Shown: piece after piece, positions 49,859 through 58,695 of the stretch
Layout of the letters: each line of letters opens with the position of its first letter
How positions within the stretch are numbered: position 1 is the stretch's first letter
Source of the DNA: JBFKPQ01 sp041628225
GTDB lineage: Bacteria > Actinomycetota > Acidimicrobiia > Spongiisociales > JAENVV01
Assembly: GCA_041628225.1 (NCBI GenBank)
Contig: JBFKPQ010000002.1
Span: forward strand, 1 to 64,000
Length of the DNA stretch: 64,000 nt
Direction of reading: 5' to 3'
Program-made: the position numbers and the translations under genes
The notes under the pieces: generated by a model
Seen by the model: only the letters and a program-made list of their open reading frames with translations
Database searches by the model: none
What the model was told of the DNA's origin: nothing

Positions 49859-51922
49859 ATGATCGATTTCATGGTGGTGCTGGCGATGGTCGCCGGCGTG
49901 GCAGCTCTGGTATTGGCGTTCGTGTTCACGCGCCAAGTTCAGGCGGCGCCGCAGGGCAACGACCGAATGGTCGAGCTCGCAGGCGCCATCCGCGAGGGCG
50001 CCATGGCCTTCTTGCGGCGCGAAGGCACCTGGGTCGCCGCCTTTGTCGCCGTAATGGCCGTCCTGATCGGCGTGTTGCTGCCGTCCGACTCCTGGATTCG
50101 GTCGCTCGCGTATATCGTCGGTGCCGCCCTGTCGTTCGGAGCGGGTTTCGTCGGTATGCGCATCGCAACCGCGGCCAACGCCCGAACGACCGAAGCTGCC
50201 CGTCAGGGCGGCATCGTGCAGGCCCTTCCGCTCGCCTTTCGAGGCGGGGCCGTCATGGGCTTCACCGTGGCCGGACTCGGACTGCTCGGTGTGGCGGTCG
50301 GCTGGTGGGTCTTCAGCTCTGCGCTCGGCTACGCACCCGACCGGGCGGCTGAGATCGTGGCAGCCATCGGCCTCGGCGGCTCGACGATCGCTCTCTTCGC
50401 TCGCGTCGGAGGCGGCATCTACACCAAGGCCGCCGACGTCGGTGCCGACCTCGTCGGCAAGGTCGAAGCAGGCATCCCGGAGGACGACCCCCGGAACCCC
50501 GCGGTCATCGCCGACAACGTCGGCGACAACGTGGGCGACGTCGCCGGAATGGGTGCCGACTTGTTCGAGTCGTACGTCGGTTCGCTCGTCGCACCTATCG
50601 CCTTCGCGGCACTGGCGTTTGGCGGAGCCGCCTACCAGGCCGAGGCCATCGTGTTCCCGCTGGCCGTCGGTGCGCTCGGCATGTTCGCCTCGATCATTGG
50701 CTCGTTCTTCGTCAAGCCCCGCAGCGACGCCGATCTGGCTTCAGCGCTGCATCGCGGCACCAACCTCGCCATGATCCTGGCGGCCTCCGGCGTGCTGGGT
50801 CTGGCGTACTGGATCTTCGGGGGCATCGATGGGGTGAATCCGTTCGGCCTCTGGCTGGCGGTCGTCATCGGTCTCCTCGTCGGATTCACGATCGGGAAGA
50901 TCTCGGAGATCTACACATCGGATCACTACAAGACCGTCAAGGACATCGCCAAACAGTCCGAGACGGGGCCCGCCACCGTCGTGCTCGCCGGCATCGCCGA
51001 GGGCATGCGATCGGCCGCCTACTCGGTCATCGTCGCCGCCGCCGGTATCGGCGGTGCCCATTGGGCCGGCGGCCTCGCACTCGGCGAGGGTGGCGGCATC
51101 TACGGTGTCGCCATCGCCGCCATCGGCGTGCTCGCCACGCTCGGCATCACCATCGCCGTCGACGCCTACGGTCCCATCGCCGACAACGCCGGGGGTATCG
51201 CCGAGATGGCGCACCTGCCGCCGGAGGTTCGGGAGGCGACCGACGCCCTGGATTCACTCGGCAACACCACAGCCGCGGTGGCCAAGGGATTTGCCATCGG
51301 TTCGGCGGCGGTGACCGCACTCGCGCTGTTCTCGACCTTCACCGAGGCAGTCGGTCTCGAAGAGATCAACCTCATCAACGTCGGGACGACGATCGGCCTG
51401 TTCCTCGGAGCCATGTTCCCGTTCCTGTTTTCTGCGATGACGATCAAAGCCGTCGGCCGTGCCGCCTTCTCGATGATCGAAGAGGTGCGGCGCCAGTTCC
51501 GGGACATCCCGGGTCTGCGGGAAGGCAAGCCCGGAGCTCGCGCCGAGTACGCCAAATGTGTGGACATCGCCACGGCCGGAGCCCTCCGCGAGATGATCCT
51601 GCCCGGAACCCTGGCCATCGCCTTTCCGCTCGTCATCGGCTTCATCGACGTCGAGGCGCTCGGCGGATTCCTGGCAGGCGCGCTCGTGACCGGCTTCCTG
51701 CTCGCCATCTACATGGCGAACGCCGGTGGGGCTTGGGACAACGCCAAGAAGTTCATCGAGTCGGGCGCCTTCGGCGGCAAAGGTTCGGAAAGCCACAAGG
51801 CCGCCGTCATCGGTGACACGGTCGGCGACCCGTTCAAGGACACGGCTGGTCCGGCCATGAACATCGTCATCAAAGTCATGACGATCGTCAGTCTCATCTT
51901 TGCCAGCGCCTTCATCGGCTGA
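49859..51922 (+). CDS. hppA: Membrane-bound proton/sodium-translocating pyrophosphatase
   Basis: A 687-residue, about sixteen-helix pyrophosphatase that couples pyrophosphate hydrolysis to cation pumping. The catalytic signature is present in ADVGADLVGKVEAGIPEDDP and VIADNVGDNVGDVAGMGADL, and the second acidic cluster in VIGDTVGDPFKDTAGPA. At about residue 465 it has GNTTAAVAKG; K+-independent enzymes carry Lys in place of the second-last Ala of GNTTAA (GNTTKA), so this looks like the K+-dependent type. Proton or sodium specificity is not certain. ATG 49859 is preceded by GGGAG. Confidence 0.93.
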   Translation: MIDFMVVLAMVAGVAALVLAFVFTRQVQAAPQGNDRMVELAGAIREGAMAFLRREGTWVAAFVAVMAVLIGVLLPSDSWIRSLAYIVGAALSFGAGFVGMRIATAANARTTEAARQGGIVQALPLAFRGGAVMGFTVAGLGLLGVAVGWWVFSSALGYAPDRAAEIVAAIGLGGSTIALFARVGGGIYTKAADVGADLVGKVEAGIPEDDPRNPAVIADNVGDNVGDVAGMGADLFESYVGSLVAPIAFAALAFGGAAYQAEAIVFPLAVGALGMFASIIGSFFVKPRSDADLASALHRGTNLAMILAASGVLGLAYWIFGGIDGVNPFGLWLAVVIGLLVGFTIGKISEIYTSDHYKTVKDIAKQSETGPATVVLAGIAEGMRSAAYSVIVAAAGIGGAHWAGGLALGEGGGIYGVAIAAIGVLATLGITIAVDAYGPIADNAGGIAEMAHLPPEVREATDALDSLGNTTAAVAKGFAIGSAAVTALALFSTFTEAVGLEEINLINVGTTIGLFLGAMFPFLFSAMTIKAVGRAAFSMIEEVRRQFRDIPGLREGKPGARAEYAKCVDIATAGALREMILPGTLAIAFPLVIGFIDVEALGGFLAGALVTGFLLAIYMANAGGAWDNAKKFIESGAFGGKGSESHKAAVIGDTVGDPFKDTAGPAMNIVIKVMTIVSLIFASAFIG

Positions 51923-51924
51923 TG

Positions 51925-51947
51925 CGTGTCGGCCGGTGGCCGACACG
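51925..51947 (+). terminator. Terminator hairpin after hppA
   Basis: A perfect 10-bp stem (CGTGTCGGCC with GGCCGACACG) and a 3-base loop begin 3 nt after the hppA stop. No T-run follows. Confidence 0.5.
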
Positions 51948-52032
51948 TCCGCAGATGCGGGGCCCCGGTGGGCCGCGTTCTGCCGGGGGGTGCGCTTACG
52001 CCGAGGTTGTTTCGGCCGACGGCCGGTGTCGG

Positions 52033-52548
52033 TCAGCTTCCGAACCAGAAGTGCTGCGAGACCTTGTAGCTACCGCCGGACTGAAAGATGACATAGACCG
52101 AGTAGCCGCTCTGCTCGTCGAAGTCAGACGAGATGCGATTCGGGCTGACGACGATCTTCCACGGACCTTCGCCATACATGATCGGATCGCCGGTCACCTC
52201 CACCTGGAAGTTCGTGTCGCGAAGGCCGTCGATCAGATTGGCCGTCGCCTGTGCCGAGTAGGTGGCGCTTTGGCTGGTGTGGATCGCGTTCGGCGTTGCG
52301 AGCGCCAAGTAGGCTTCGCCATCCCACGTGTTCCAGGCTTCGAGATGCGCGTCGAGGAACTCGGCGACGTCGTCGGTCACAGGTTCGTCGAACCCGGTGG
52401 CCCGGTCGGCGAGCACCCAGCCGCCGAAGCCGATCAGCGCCAGGACGAGGATCACGACGGTCGTCCACAGGCGGCGATTGGACGCCATGAGACGATCGGT
52501 CCGGTCATCGTCGGCCACAGGCCGCAGTTCTTCGGTGTGGATTGCCAC
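52033..52548 (-). CDS. Single-helix membrane protein with NTF2-like external domain
   Basis: A 171-residue protein: a short charged cytoplasmic part, one helix (LWTTVVILVLALIGFGGWVL) at about 27-46, then an external domain resembling NTF2/SnoaL-like proteins (EFLDAHLEAWNTWDGEAYLA, then VSQHFWFGS at the end). No function can be given. It starts with GTG at 52548 behind a GGAGGGA ribosome site. Confidence 0.6.
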   Translation of the reverse strand: MAIHTEELRPVADDDRTDRLMASNRRLWTTVVILVLALIGFGGWVLADRATGFDEPVTDDVAEFLDAHLEAWNTWDGEAYLALATPNAIHTSQSATYSAQATANLIDGLRDTNFQVEVTGDPIMYGEGPWKIVVSPNRISSDFDEQSGYSVYVIFQSGGSYKVSQHFWFGS

Positions 52549-52694
52549 GGTCCCTCCCTTGCCGAGGTCGCTTCCATCGTCCGTCCGTCGGCCCGCCGGT
52601 GGGAGGGGCCGAACGGCCCGTGCCGTGACCGTCCACCGACGGCCACGCTCCGTCGTAGATCGCGCTTCGGGCCCGGGGCAGTGATCGAGTTGCG

Positions 52695-52700
52695 TAGTGT
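52695..52700 (+). promoter_or_regulatory. Leaderless -10 element
   Basis: TAGTGT ends 6 nt before the ATG at 52707. Confidence 0.45.
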
Positions 52701-52706
52701 CGAGGC

Positions 52707-53159
52707 ATGCGAGTGCGAGCTCTCGAAGGAACCGACTTCTATCCGGCTCTGGCCAAGATCGACGCCTGGTTCGGCGACGCCGGCTACGAGCCCATACATC
52801 CGGTGTTCTTTCATCATTTCGGCGGCTACGCCGTCGTCGACGACGACGAGAACCTCGTGGGGTTCCTCATCGGCTTCCGGTCGCTCCGCAACGCCGACAT
52901 CGCGTATATCCACGTCGCCGTCATCGATCCAGAGCGGCGCAAGCAAGGCATCGGCACCGAGCTCTACGACCGATTCGAGAAGCAGGCGCGGACTTGGGGC
53001 TGCTACACCCTCGAAGCCGTTGTGGAGCCTTCCAACGCCAGGGCCGTGGCCTTCCACACCGATCGAGGATTCCGCGAGCGTCTCGAGAAGGATTGGGGCG
53101 GTGACGGCATCGACCGGATCGTCCTGCAGAAGAGCATCGAGCCGCACTTCAGAACCTGA
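52707..53159 (+). CDS. GNAT-family N-acetyltransferase
   Basis: A 150-residue GNAT enzyme. The acetyl-CoA loop is VIDPERRKQGIGTELYDRFE and the final strand-helix is EPSNARAVAFHTDRGFRERL. The substrate is unknown. It lies 33 bases before the double phosphatase gene, which has its own probable promoter. Confidence 0.87.
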   Translation: MRVRALEGTDFYPALAKIDAWFGDAGYEPIHPVFFHHFGGYAVVDDDENLVGFLIGFRSLRNADIAYIHVAVIDPERRKQGIGTELYDRFEKQARTWGCYTLEAVVEPSNARAVAFHTDRGFRERLEKDWGGDGIDRIVLQKSIEPHFRT

Positions 53160-53178
53160 CGTGCCGGCGGCATCCCGC

Positions 53179-53184
53179 TACGTT
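53179..53184 (+). promoter_or_regulatory. Leaderless -10 element
   Basis: TACGTT ends 8 nt before the ATG at 53193. Confidence 0.35.
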
Positions 53185-53192
53185 GCAGTTCG

Positions 53193-54437
53193 ATGAAGAT
53201 CACGTTCGTTCGGCACGGCGAAACCGCCCACAATGCATCGTCGACATGGCAAGGCCATGCGGCCGGATCGCTGTCGGAGCGAGGACGCGCTCAGGCGAAA
53301 GCCCTCGGTGACCGCCTCGTCCACACGTCCTTTGACCTGGTCGTCGGCTCGGACCTGGGGCGAGCGATGGAAACGGCCGAGGTGGCAGGCCTGGCGGTGG
53401 AACCCGAACCCGCCTGGCGAGAGATCGATGTGGGCGACTGGGCCGGCCGGACGCATGCCGAGGTGGCCGCGGCCCATCCCGACCAACTCCGCGCACTGCG
53501 GTCCGGCGAGGACGTGCGCCTCGGAGGCGGCGAATCCATTCGCGCCTTCGACGACCGGGTCGCGCAGGCGTTCTCCGAACTCGCCGGCCGTCTTGGCGAG
53601 GACGGGCACGCCCTCGTGGTCACCCACGGCGGCGTCATCATGAGCCTCGTCAACCGGCATTGGGGTCTGCCGTTCGGGCCGGACAATCCGACCGGTCCGA
53701 TCACGAACACGTCGATCACCACGTTCGGTTGTTTCCATGAACAGTGGCGACTCGACACCTACAACGATGCCGGGCACCTCGGAACCCTCGCCGGATATGC
53801 CGCCGATCGCGCCGCGGCGGGCGACCGCATCCTGACCCTCGTCCGGCACGGCCAGACCGATGCCAACGTCGCCGAGATCTGGCAGGGCCAGACCGACTGG
53901 GGGCTCAACGACACCGGGCGCCGGCAAGCGGAGCGACTCGGCGCCTGGTATACCTCGCCCGGTCCCGTGTTCGCCTCGCCGCTCGGCCGTGCCCACCAAA
54001 CCGCACAAGCTCTGAACGGCCACGATCCCGTCCTCGTCGATGGACTCCAAGAGATCTCGATGGGCTCGTGGGAAGGCCTCCACGCAAACGAGATCAAGGA
54101 ACGCTGGCCCGATCTCTTCGAGCGCACGTTTCAACGGATGGAGGATCTCAAGCGAGGTGGAGACGGCGAGAGCGTCGCCGAGTTGATCGCCCGGATGCGG
54201 ACGACGGTGGACGGTCTCGTCGCAGACCACACGTCCGGACGGATGACCGTCGTGTCGCACGGCTCGGCGATCCGAGCATTCATCGTGTCCGTGCTTGGCG
54301 GTGGCAACGAGGTCTTCCGCAAGACCGGCCTCCTCGAGAACACCGCGCTCGCGAATGTCGTCGTGACCGACCGCGGCTATCGCCTGGCCGACTACGGCGT
54401 CTCGCATCATGTCGACGGGGGCGACCCGCCCGCGTGA
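53193..54437 (+). CDS. Tandem histidine phosphatase (two phosphoglycerate-mutase-like domains)
   Basis: A 414-residue protein with two complete histidine phosphatase domains. Domain 1 (about 1-200) has FVRHGETAHN, the acid donor in WREIDVGDWAG and the second His in VVTHGGVI. Domain 2 (about 210-414) has LVRHGQTDAN, LQEISMGSWEG and VVSHGSAIRA. Both look catalytically intact, so this is a duplication rather than a pseudo-domain fusion. Substrates of the family include phosphosugars and nucleotides; none can be chosen. Its stop overlaps the next GTG (GTGA). Confidence 0.88.
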   Translation: MKITFVRHGETAHNASSTWQGHAAGSLSERGRAQAKALGDRLVHTSFDLVVGSDLGRAMETAEVAGLAVEPEPAWREIDVGDWAGRTHAEVAAAHPDQLRALRSGEDVRLGGGESIRAFDDRVAQAFSELAGRLGEDGHALVVTHGGVIMSLVNRHWGLPFGPDNPTGPITNTSITTFGCFHEQWRLDTYNDAGHLGTLAGYAADRAAAGDRILTLVRHGQTDANVAEIWQGQTDWGLNDTGRRQAERLGAWYTSPGPVFASPLGRAHQTAQALNGHDPVLVDGLQEISMGSWEGLHANEIKERWPDLFERTFQRMEDLKRGGDGESVAELIARMRTTVDGLVADHTSGRMTVVSHGSAIRAFIVSVLGGGNEVFRKTGLLENTALANVVVTDRGYRLADYGVSHHVDGGDPPA

Positions 54438-55621
54438 CGACCTATGACGTGGCGGTCGTCGGGCTCGGCCTCATCGGGTCGGCCGCGCTGCGGCACCTGT
54501 CCGCATCCGGTCTGTCGGCCGTCGGCGTCGGAGCCGTCGAGCCCGACGACTGGGCTGTCCATGCCGGACCCTTTGCCAGCCACTACGACTCGGGTCGGGT
54601 GACTCGCCGACTGGATGCCCGCCGGGAGTGGGCGATCCTGGCCGATCGGGCCATCTCGACCTACCCGGACCTGGAGGCCGAAACGGGAGTGCGATTCCAT
54701 GAGCCGGTTGGCTTGCTCTTTGCTCGGAATGACACGAAGGGTGTCGAGGCGCACCGCGCCGTCATCGCCGACCGTGGGCTGGACGTGGAGGAGTCGTTGA
54801 CCTCCGACGACCTGCCATACCGGCTCCCGTCCGGTTGGCCTTTGTTCACCGAGTCGACACCCGCCGGGTTCATCGACCCGCGCCGGATGCTCGCCGCGCA
54901 CCTCGTCGCGGCAGAACGGACCGGGGCTACCGTGCGCCGGGGGCACGTCGTCGCGATCGAGCGCACCGCCGGCGGTTACCGGGCGGTCACCGGCGACGGC
55001 GACAACGTCGAGGCCGAGCGCGTGCTGCTGGCCGCCGGCGCCTATGTGGCCGACCTCCTGCCCGTGCGACCAGCCATGTCCGTCCTCCCCGAGGCGGTGG
55101 TGCTGGGCGAGGTCCCCGCGGATCGCGCCGCCGCGCTTCGGCACATGCCGGCGCTCATCCACATCCCCGACGTCGGGCCGTTCGCAGACATCTATGTGGT
55201 GCCGGCGACTCGGTATCCCGACGGAAGGTGGTACATCAAGCTGGGCGGATCGCTGGCAGGAAAGCGCCCAGTCGACGGTGACGACCGGAACGTCTGGATG
55301 GCCGGATCCGCAGCCGACGATGACCTTCCCCCGCTTCGTGCAGCCATGCTCGACCTCCTTCCCGAGGTGTCCTTTCGCCGGTTCGTCGCCAAACCGTGCC
55401 TGATCACCAAGACGAACCATCACCTTCCGTACGTCGACGAAGTCGATACCGGGCTCTTCATCGCGGCGGGCGGAAACGGCCGGTCGGCCAAATCGGCCGA
55501 TGCCATCGGAGCGGTCGCCGCAGACCTCGTCACCCACGGTTCCTGGCGAGACCCCGAGCTCGACCGAAACAGCTTCCGGTTCGTGGAGGGCCCGTTCGAG
55601 GCCGGTGCCCATCCCTATTGA
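54434..55621 (+). CDS. FAD-dependent amine/sarcosine-oxidase-like enzyme
   Basis: A 395-residue DAO-family flavoenzyme resembling monomeric sarcosine oxidase and N-methyltryptophan oxidase. The FAD motif VAVVGLGLIGSAALRHLSAS starts at residue 5; SHYDSGRVTRRL follows as in SolA/MSOX, FIDPRRMLAAHLVAA is in the middle, and the C-terminal FAD contact is LFIAAGGNGRSAKSADAIGA. The substrate is probably a secondary or N-methyl amine. The GTG start overlaps the phosphatase stop by 4 nt. Confidence 0.85.
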   Translation: MTTYDVAVVGLGLIGSAALRHLSASGLSAVGVGAVEPDDWAVHAGPFASHYDSGRVTRRLDARREWAILADRAISTYPDLEAETGVRFHEPVGLLFARNDTKGVEAHRAVIADRGLDVEESLTSDDLPYRLPSGWPLFTESTPAGFIDPRRMLAAHLVAAERTGATVRRGHVVAIERTAGGYRAVTGDGDNVEAERVLLAAGAYVADLLPVRPAMSVLPEAVVLGEVPADRAAALRHMPALIHIPDVGPFADIYVVPATRYPDGRWYIKLGGSLAGKRPVDGDDRNVWMAGSAADDDLPPLRAAMLDLLPEVSFRRFVAKPCLITKTNHHLPYVDEVDTGLFIAAGGNGRSAKSADAIGAVAADLVTHGSWRDPELDRNSFRFVEGPFEAGAHPY

Positions 55622-55735
55622 TCTCCGGGCCTTTCGACTCTGACCGTACGTTCGTCAAGGCGGGATGCTCCGCGCGTATCGGCACATCGATGCCGCAACA
55701 GGAGCCCAGCGGCTCCTCGCACAGGAGGTCGAGAG

Positions 55736-56386
55736 ATGCGTCGTGCGCTTCCCCTCGTCGTGGCTCTGCTGCTCGTCTTCGTGACTTTGCCGGCTCACGC
55801 CAGCACGGTCGTCAACGAGCGCTACAGCGAGACCATCGTCGAAGGCTGGTGGAGCAGCGGCGAATGGGGCGATCCCGAGATCGCCTACGGATACGTGGGA
55901 GCCCGGGAGACGTCCACCTACGAAGAGATCTACTTCTACGAGTCACGGGGTGTCGCCACGATCTGTGACAACGGGACGCCCGACATCCCCGGGGACGACT
56001 ACATCGGGTACGTGTGGACGAGCCGGGACGGCTGGGGGCCGGCGACGGTCGATATCGCCCGCCGGCTCGGCAGCGGGTCCGCGACCGGAATCGTGGATGC
56101 GTGGGAGTACACCTACAGCGATTGCGAGTACGGCTACGGCACCGAGAACGGTGGCAATGGAGGCTCGATGCTTGTCGAGGTGAACATCTCGATGACGGCC
56201 GACGGCCCGAAGGTGACGAGCCGGAATCACTACAGCTACAAGCTTCCCGGCGAGTACAACGAACACGGTCGTTCGGTCAGCACGTACCGGCCGGCGCTCG
56301 GCACCGCCACCGTCGACGGGATGGTGATGACGGCCGAGGGTCAGCTTGGCACCTGGGTCCACCAGTACCACGTGGGTAGCAAGTGA
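55736..56386 (+). CDS. Secreted protein of unknown function
   Basis: A 216-residue exported protein. A clear signal peptide (RRALPLVVALLLVFVTLPAH, cut near AHA) is followed by a Tyr- and Trp-rich mature chain of beta character with one cysteine pair (VATICDNGTPDIPGDD and YTYSDCEYGYG). I recognise no family. AGGAGGT lies 8 nt before the ATG. A perfect hairpin follows the gene. Confidence 0.65.
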   Translation: MRRALPLVVALLLVFVTLPAHASTVVNERYSETIVEGWWSSGEWGDPEIAYGYVGARETSTYEEIYFYESRGVATICDNGTPDIPGDDYIGYVWTSRDGWGPATVDIARRLGSGSATGIVDAWEYTYSDCEYGYGTENGGNGGSMLVEVNISMTADGPKVTSRNHYSYKLPGEYNEHGRSVSTYRPALGTATVDGMVMTAEGQLGTWVHQYHVGSK

Positions 56387-56410
56387 TGGTCCGGTAGGTC
56401 GGAGCCGAAT

Positions 56411-56438
56411 CCGCAGCCGCGGAACCCCGCGGCTGCGG
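56411..56438 (+). terminator. Terminator hairpin
   Basis: A perfect 12-bp stem (CCGCAGCCGCGG with CCGCGGCTGCGG) and AACC loop lie between the secreted-protein gene and the glycosyltransferase. No T-run follows. Confidence 0.55.
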
Positions 56439-56446
56439 CGCGCTCC

Positions 56447-56452
56447 TAGCCT
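56447..56452 (+). promoter_or_regulatory. Leaderless -10 element
   Basis: TAGCCT ends 6 nt before the ATG of the glycosyltransferase at 56459. Confidence 0.45.
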
Positions 56453-56458
56453 GGGCGC

Positions 56459-57517
56459 ATGCGGGTCCTGCTGGTGACGAACGACTACCCACCCAAGCCG
56501 GGTGGGATCCAGCAGTACCTCGGCAACATCGTCGACCACACCGCTCACGACATCCGTGTTCTCGCTCCCCTCGACGAGCGAGCTCTATCGGATCGTCGCG
56601 TGGTTCGGCACCCGTCCCGTCGCTTCATGTGGCCGACCCCGAAGGTCCAACGATGGATCGAGGCCGAGGCGCGCACCTTTGCAGCCGAGGTCATGGTCTT
56701 CGGAGCCCCGACACCCCTGGCATCGGCCGGGCCGCGGCTGGCCGAACGGCTGCGCATCCCGCACGTCGTGATGACCCACGGCGCCGAGCTGACCATCCCC
56801 ATGGCGTTCCCCGGCGCCCGTGGCCTGGTCGCCCGACCGCTTCGGAGCGCCGCAGCCGTGTTTGCCGTTTCTCGCTACACCGCCGAACGGGTGTCGGCGG
56901 CCACTGGTCGCCGTGACGTCGTCGTGCTCGGAGCGGGCGTGGACGTCGATCGCTTCCACCCTGCTCCGAGGTTGGCGTCCCCTCCCACGGTCGGAGTCGT
57001 CAGCCGTTTCGTTCCCCGCAAAGGGCATGCCAAGGTGCTCGAGGCGGTCAACCGCCTTCGGGCTGCAGGACATGGCATCGACGTGCTCATGGTCGGCACG
57101 GGCCGGCTGGAGCAAGACCTGCGAGCCCTCGCCACCCGTCTCGAGGTCCCGACCCGGTTCGAGGTCGACGTACCGTGGGACCGATTACCGGATCTCTACC
57201 GTGAGATGACCGTCTTTGCCATGCCCGCCACGTCGCGATGGTGGGGGCTCGAGATCGAAGGTCTGGGGATCGTATACCTCGAGGCGGCAGCTTCGGGATT
57301 GCCGGTCATCGCCGGCCCGTCGGGCGGTGCGCCGGAGACCGTGGTGCCCGGCGAGACCGGCCTCGTCGCCGGGACCGTCGACGGTATCGTCGCCGCGCTC
57401 GAAGAGATCCTGGCCGACCCGGCTGCCATGGGAACGGCTGGACGACGCTGGGTGGAGTCCCGCTGGAGTTGGCGTCACGTCGCCGATCGCTTCGACGCAA
57501 CCCTCTCCGACTTGTGA
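56459..57517 (+). CDS. PimB-like GT4 mannosyltransferase
   Basis: A 352-residue GT-B glycosyltransferase of family GT4, close in pattern to PimB, which adds mannose from GDP-mannose to phosphatidylinositol mannoside in actinobacterial membranes. The N-terminal VTNDYPPKPGGIQQYLGNIV, MTHGAELTIPMAFPG, the sugar-nucleotide region VVSRFVPRKGHAKVLEAVNR and the Ex7E motif in EIEGLGIVYLEAAASG are visible. Acceptor specificity is inferred. It precedes the small zinc-ribbon gene by 86 bases. Confidence 0.85.
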   Translation: MRVLLVTNDYPPKPGGIQQYLGNIVDHTAHDIRVLAPLDERALSDRRVVRHPSRRFMWPTPKVQRWIEAEARTFAAEVMVFGAPTPLASAGPRLAERLRIPHVVMTHGAELTIPMAFPGARGLVARPLRSAAAVFAVSRYTAERVSAATGRRDVVVLGAGVDVDRFHPAPRLASPPTVGVVSRFVPRKGHAKVLEAVNRLRAAGHGIDVLMVGTGRLEQDLRALATRLEVPTRFEVDVPWDRLPDLYREMTVFAMPATSRWWGLEIEGLGIVYLEAAASGLPVIAGPSGGAPETVVPGETGLVAGTVDGIVAALEEILADPAAMGTAGRRWVESRWSWRHVADRFDATLSDL

Positions 57518-57603
57518 CTAGTCATCACGTCGGTTGGCGAAACGGTTCTCGGGTGAAGCGCCGAATCGGCCGATCACTACAACACGAGACCGAGGAGACG
57601 AAC

Positions 57604-57789
57604 ATGGCGGCAACCAATCGCTGTTCTCATAGCCACGACTACCGCCAAGCCGGCGTAGGCGCCGGGCTCATTCGGCTCGTGTGCGCCGATTGCCGTGCCA
57701 TCAGCATCCGACCGTCGGCGGTTCGCCAAGCGATCCGGCGCATCCCACCGAGCCTGTCGGCGCACTCCTTGCTGCAACAGGCGAGCTGA
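57604..57789 (+). CDS. Small C-HD-CxxC zinc-ribbon-like protein (paralogue of 9354 gene)
   Basis: A 61-residue protein with the order Cys, His, Asp-Tyr, Gly-rich turn, Ile-Arg, then CADCRAISI. This matches the protein at 9354-9596 over about 30 residues, with one-residue shifts. The C-terminus is a short helix (SAVRQAIRRIPPSLSAH). Probable zinc binding; no named family or function is known to me. GAGGAG lies 8 nt before the ATG. A longer in-frame reading overlapping the glycosyltransferase is rejected. Confidence 0.6.
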   Translation: MAATNRCSHSHDYRQAGVGAGLIRLVCADCRAISIRPSAVRQAIRRIPPSLSAHSLLQQAS

Positions 57790-57791
57790 GG

Positions 57792-58541
57792 TCAACCTCC
57801 GAAGACGTGGACCGTCCACATCTGGCCGGAACCGTCGATCCACACGCCTACGCCGACATGCGTGAAGTCGGGATGGGTCATGTTCGCCAGGTGCGGTCCG
57901 CTGCCGGCCAGCGCCGAGAAGATCACGGAGGCGTTGGGGCCGACGCCCACGTTTTCGCCGGTGATCGACCATTGCCCGTAGGCGCCCCCCAGCCCACTGT
58001 GTGACGGCGTTCCTGCGGCGGCCATCGTCTCTGCCCAACCGCGCGCGTATGCATCGAGCGCGCCGGCGCGCGCGAGGCGGCCGACGCCTGCGTCCGATCG
58101 CGCCGCGTCGATGAGACCGATGAACGCGGCTTCCGCGGCGGCATCGAAGCCTCCGGCCGGAAGGGTGGTGGTCGGTGGTGCCACCGTCGTCGTGGTCGTC
58201 GCGATGGTGGATGTCGTCGTCGACGGCGTCGGGTGCGTTGGATTGGTGGTCGGAGGGGGTGGCGGTGCCACCGTGGTTGTGGTGGTGACGATCGACGAGG
58301 TCGTCGAGGTCAGCCCGGTCCACTCCGGTTCGTCCACCTCCGGAATCGACGTCACGAACGCCGCGATGAGCACGACATCGTCCGCGTCGACGACGGCTGT
58401 CGTCGCGTTCAGCAGGTCGGGTGGTTCTTCGGCGGTGGCCGTCGCATCGAACCCGGCCGTGACGAGAGCGGTGACGGCCGTCAGGGCCGCCAGGAGTGCG
58501 ACGCGCACCAGCGCCGCGGTGTCGACTGAGCGTGTGTGCAT
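57792..58541 (-). CDS. Exported CAP/SCP-domain protein
   Basis: A 249-residue exported protein. A hydrophobic N-terminus (TAALVRVALLAALTAVTALV) acts as signal or anchor. A long Thr/Pro linker at about 90-130 follows. The C-terminal 120 residues are a CAP (cysteine-rich secretory/PR-1) domain with FIGLIDAARSDAGVGRLARA, ITGENVGVGPNASVI and HPDFTHVGVGVWIDGS; bacterial members are often called SCP-like or YkwD-like. The family role is unclear. An upstream ATG would add a non-signal tail. Confidence 0.8.
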   Translation of the reverse strand: MHTRSVDTAALVRVALLAALTAVTALVTAGFDATATAEEPPDLLNATTAVVDADDVVLIAAFVTSIPEVDEPEWTGLTSTTSSIVTTTTTVAPPPPPTTNPTHPTPSTTTSTIATTTTTVAPPTTTLPAGGFDAAAEAAFIGLIDAARSDAGVGRLARAGALDAYARGWAETMAAAGTPSHSGLGGAYGQWSITGENVGVGPNASVIFSALAGSGPHLANMTHPDFTHVGVGVWIDGSGQMWTVHVFGG

Positions 58542-58695
58542 GGAAGCGCCGGGTAGGGGGAGCCCGGACCGAGGCTTTACCATACGAAGGTCCACGGCGA
58601 TTTCCAACTCAATCGGCGCTCGGACCGAAATCCTTGCCTTCTGCGCGCGGAGCGTGTGGAGTGGTGCACTGCTAGCACACGAGGGAGACAATTCG

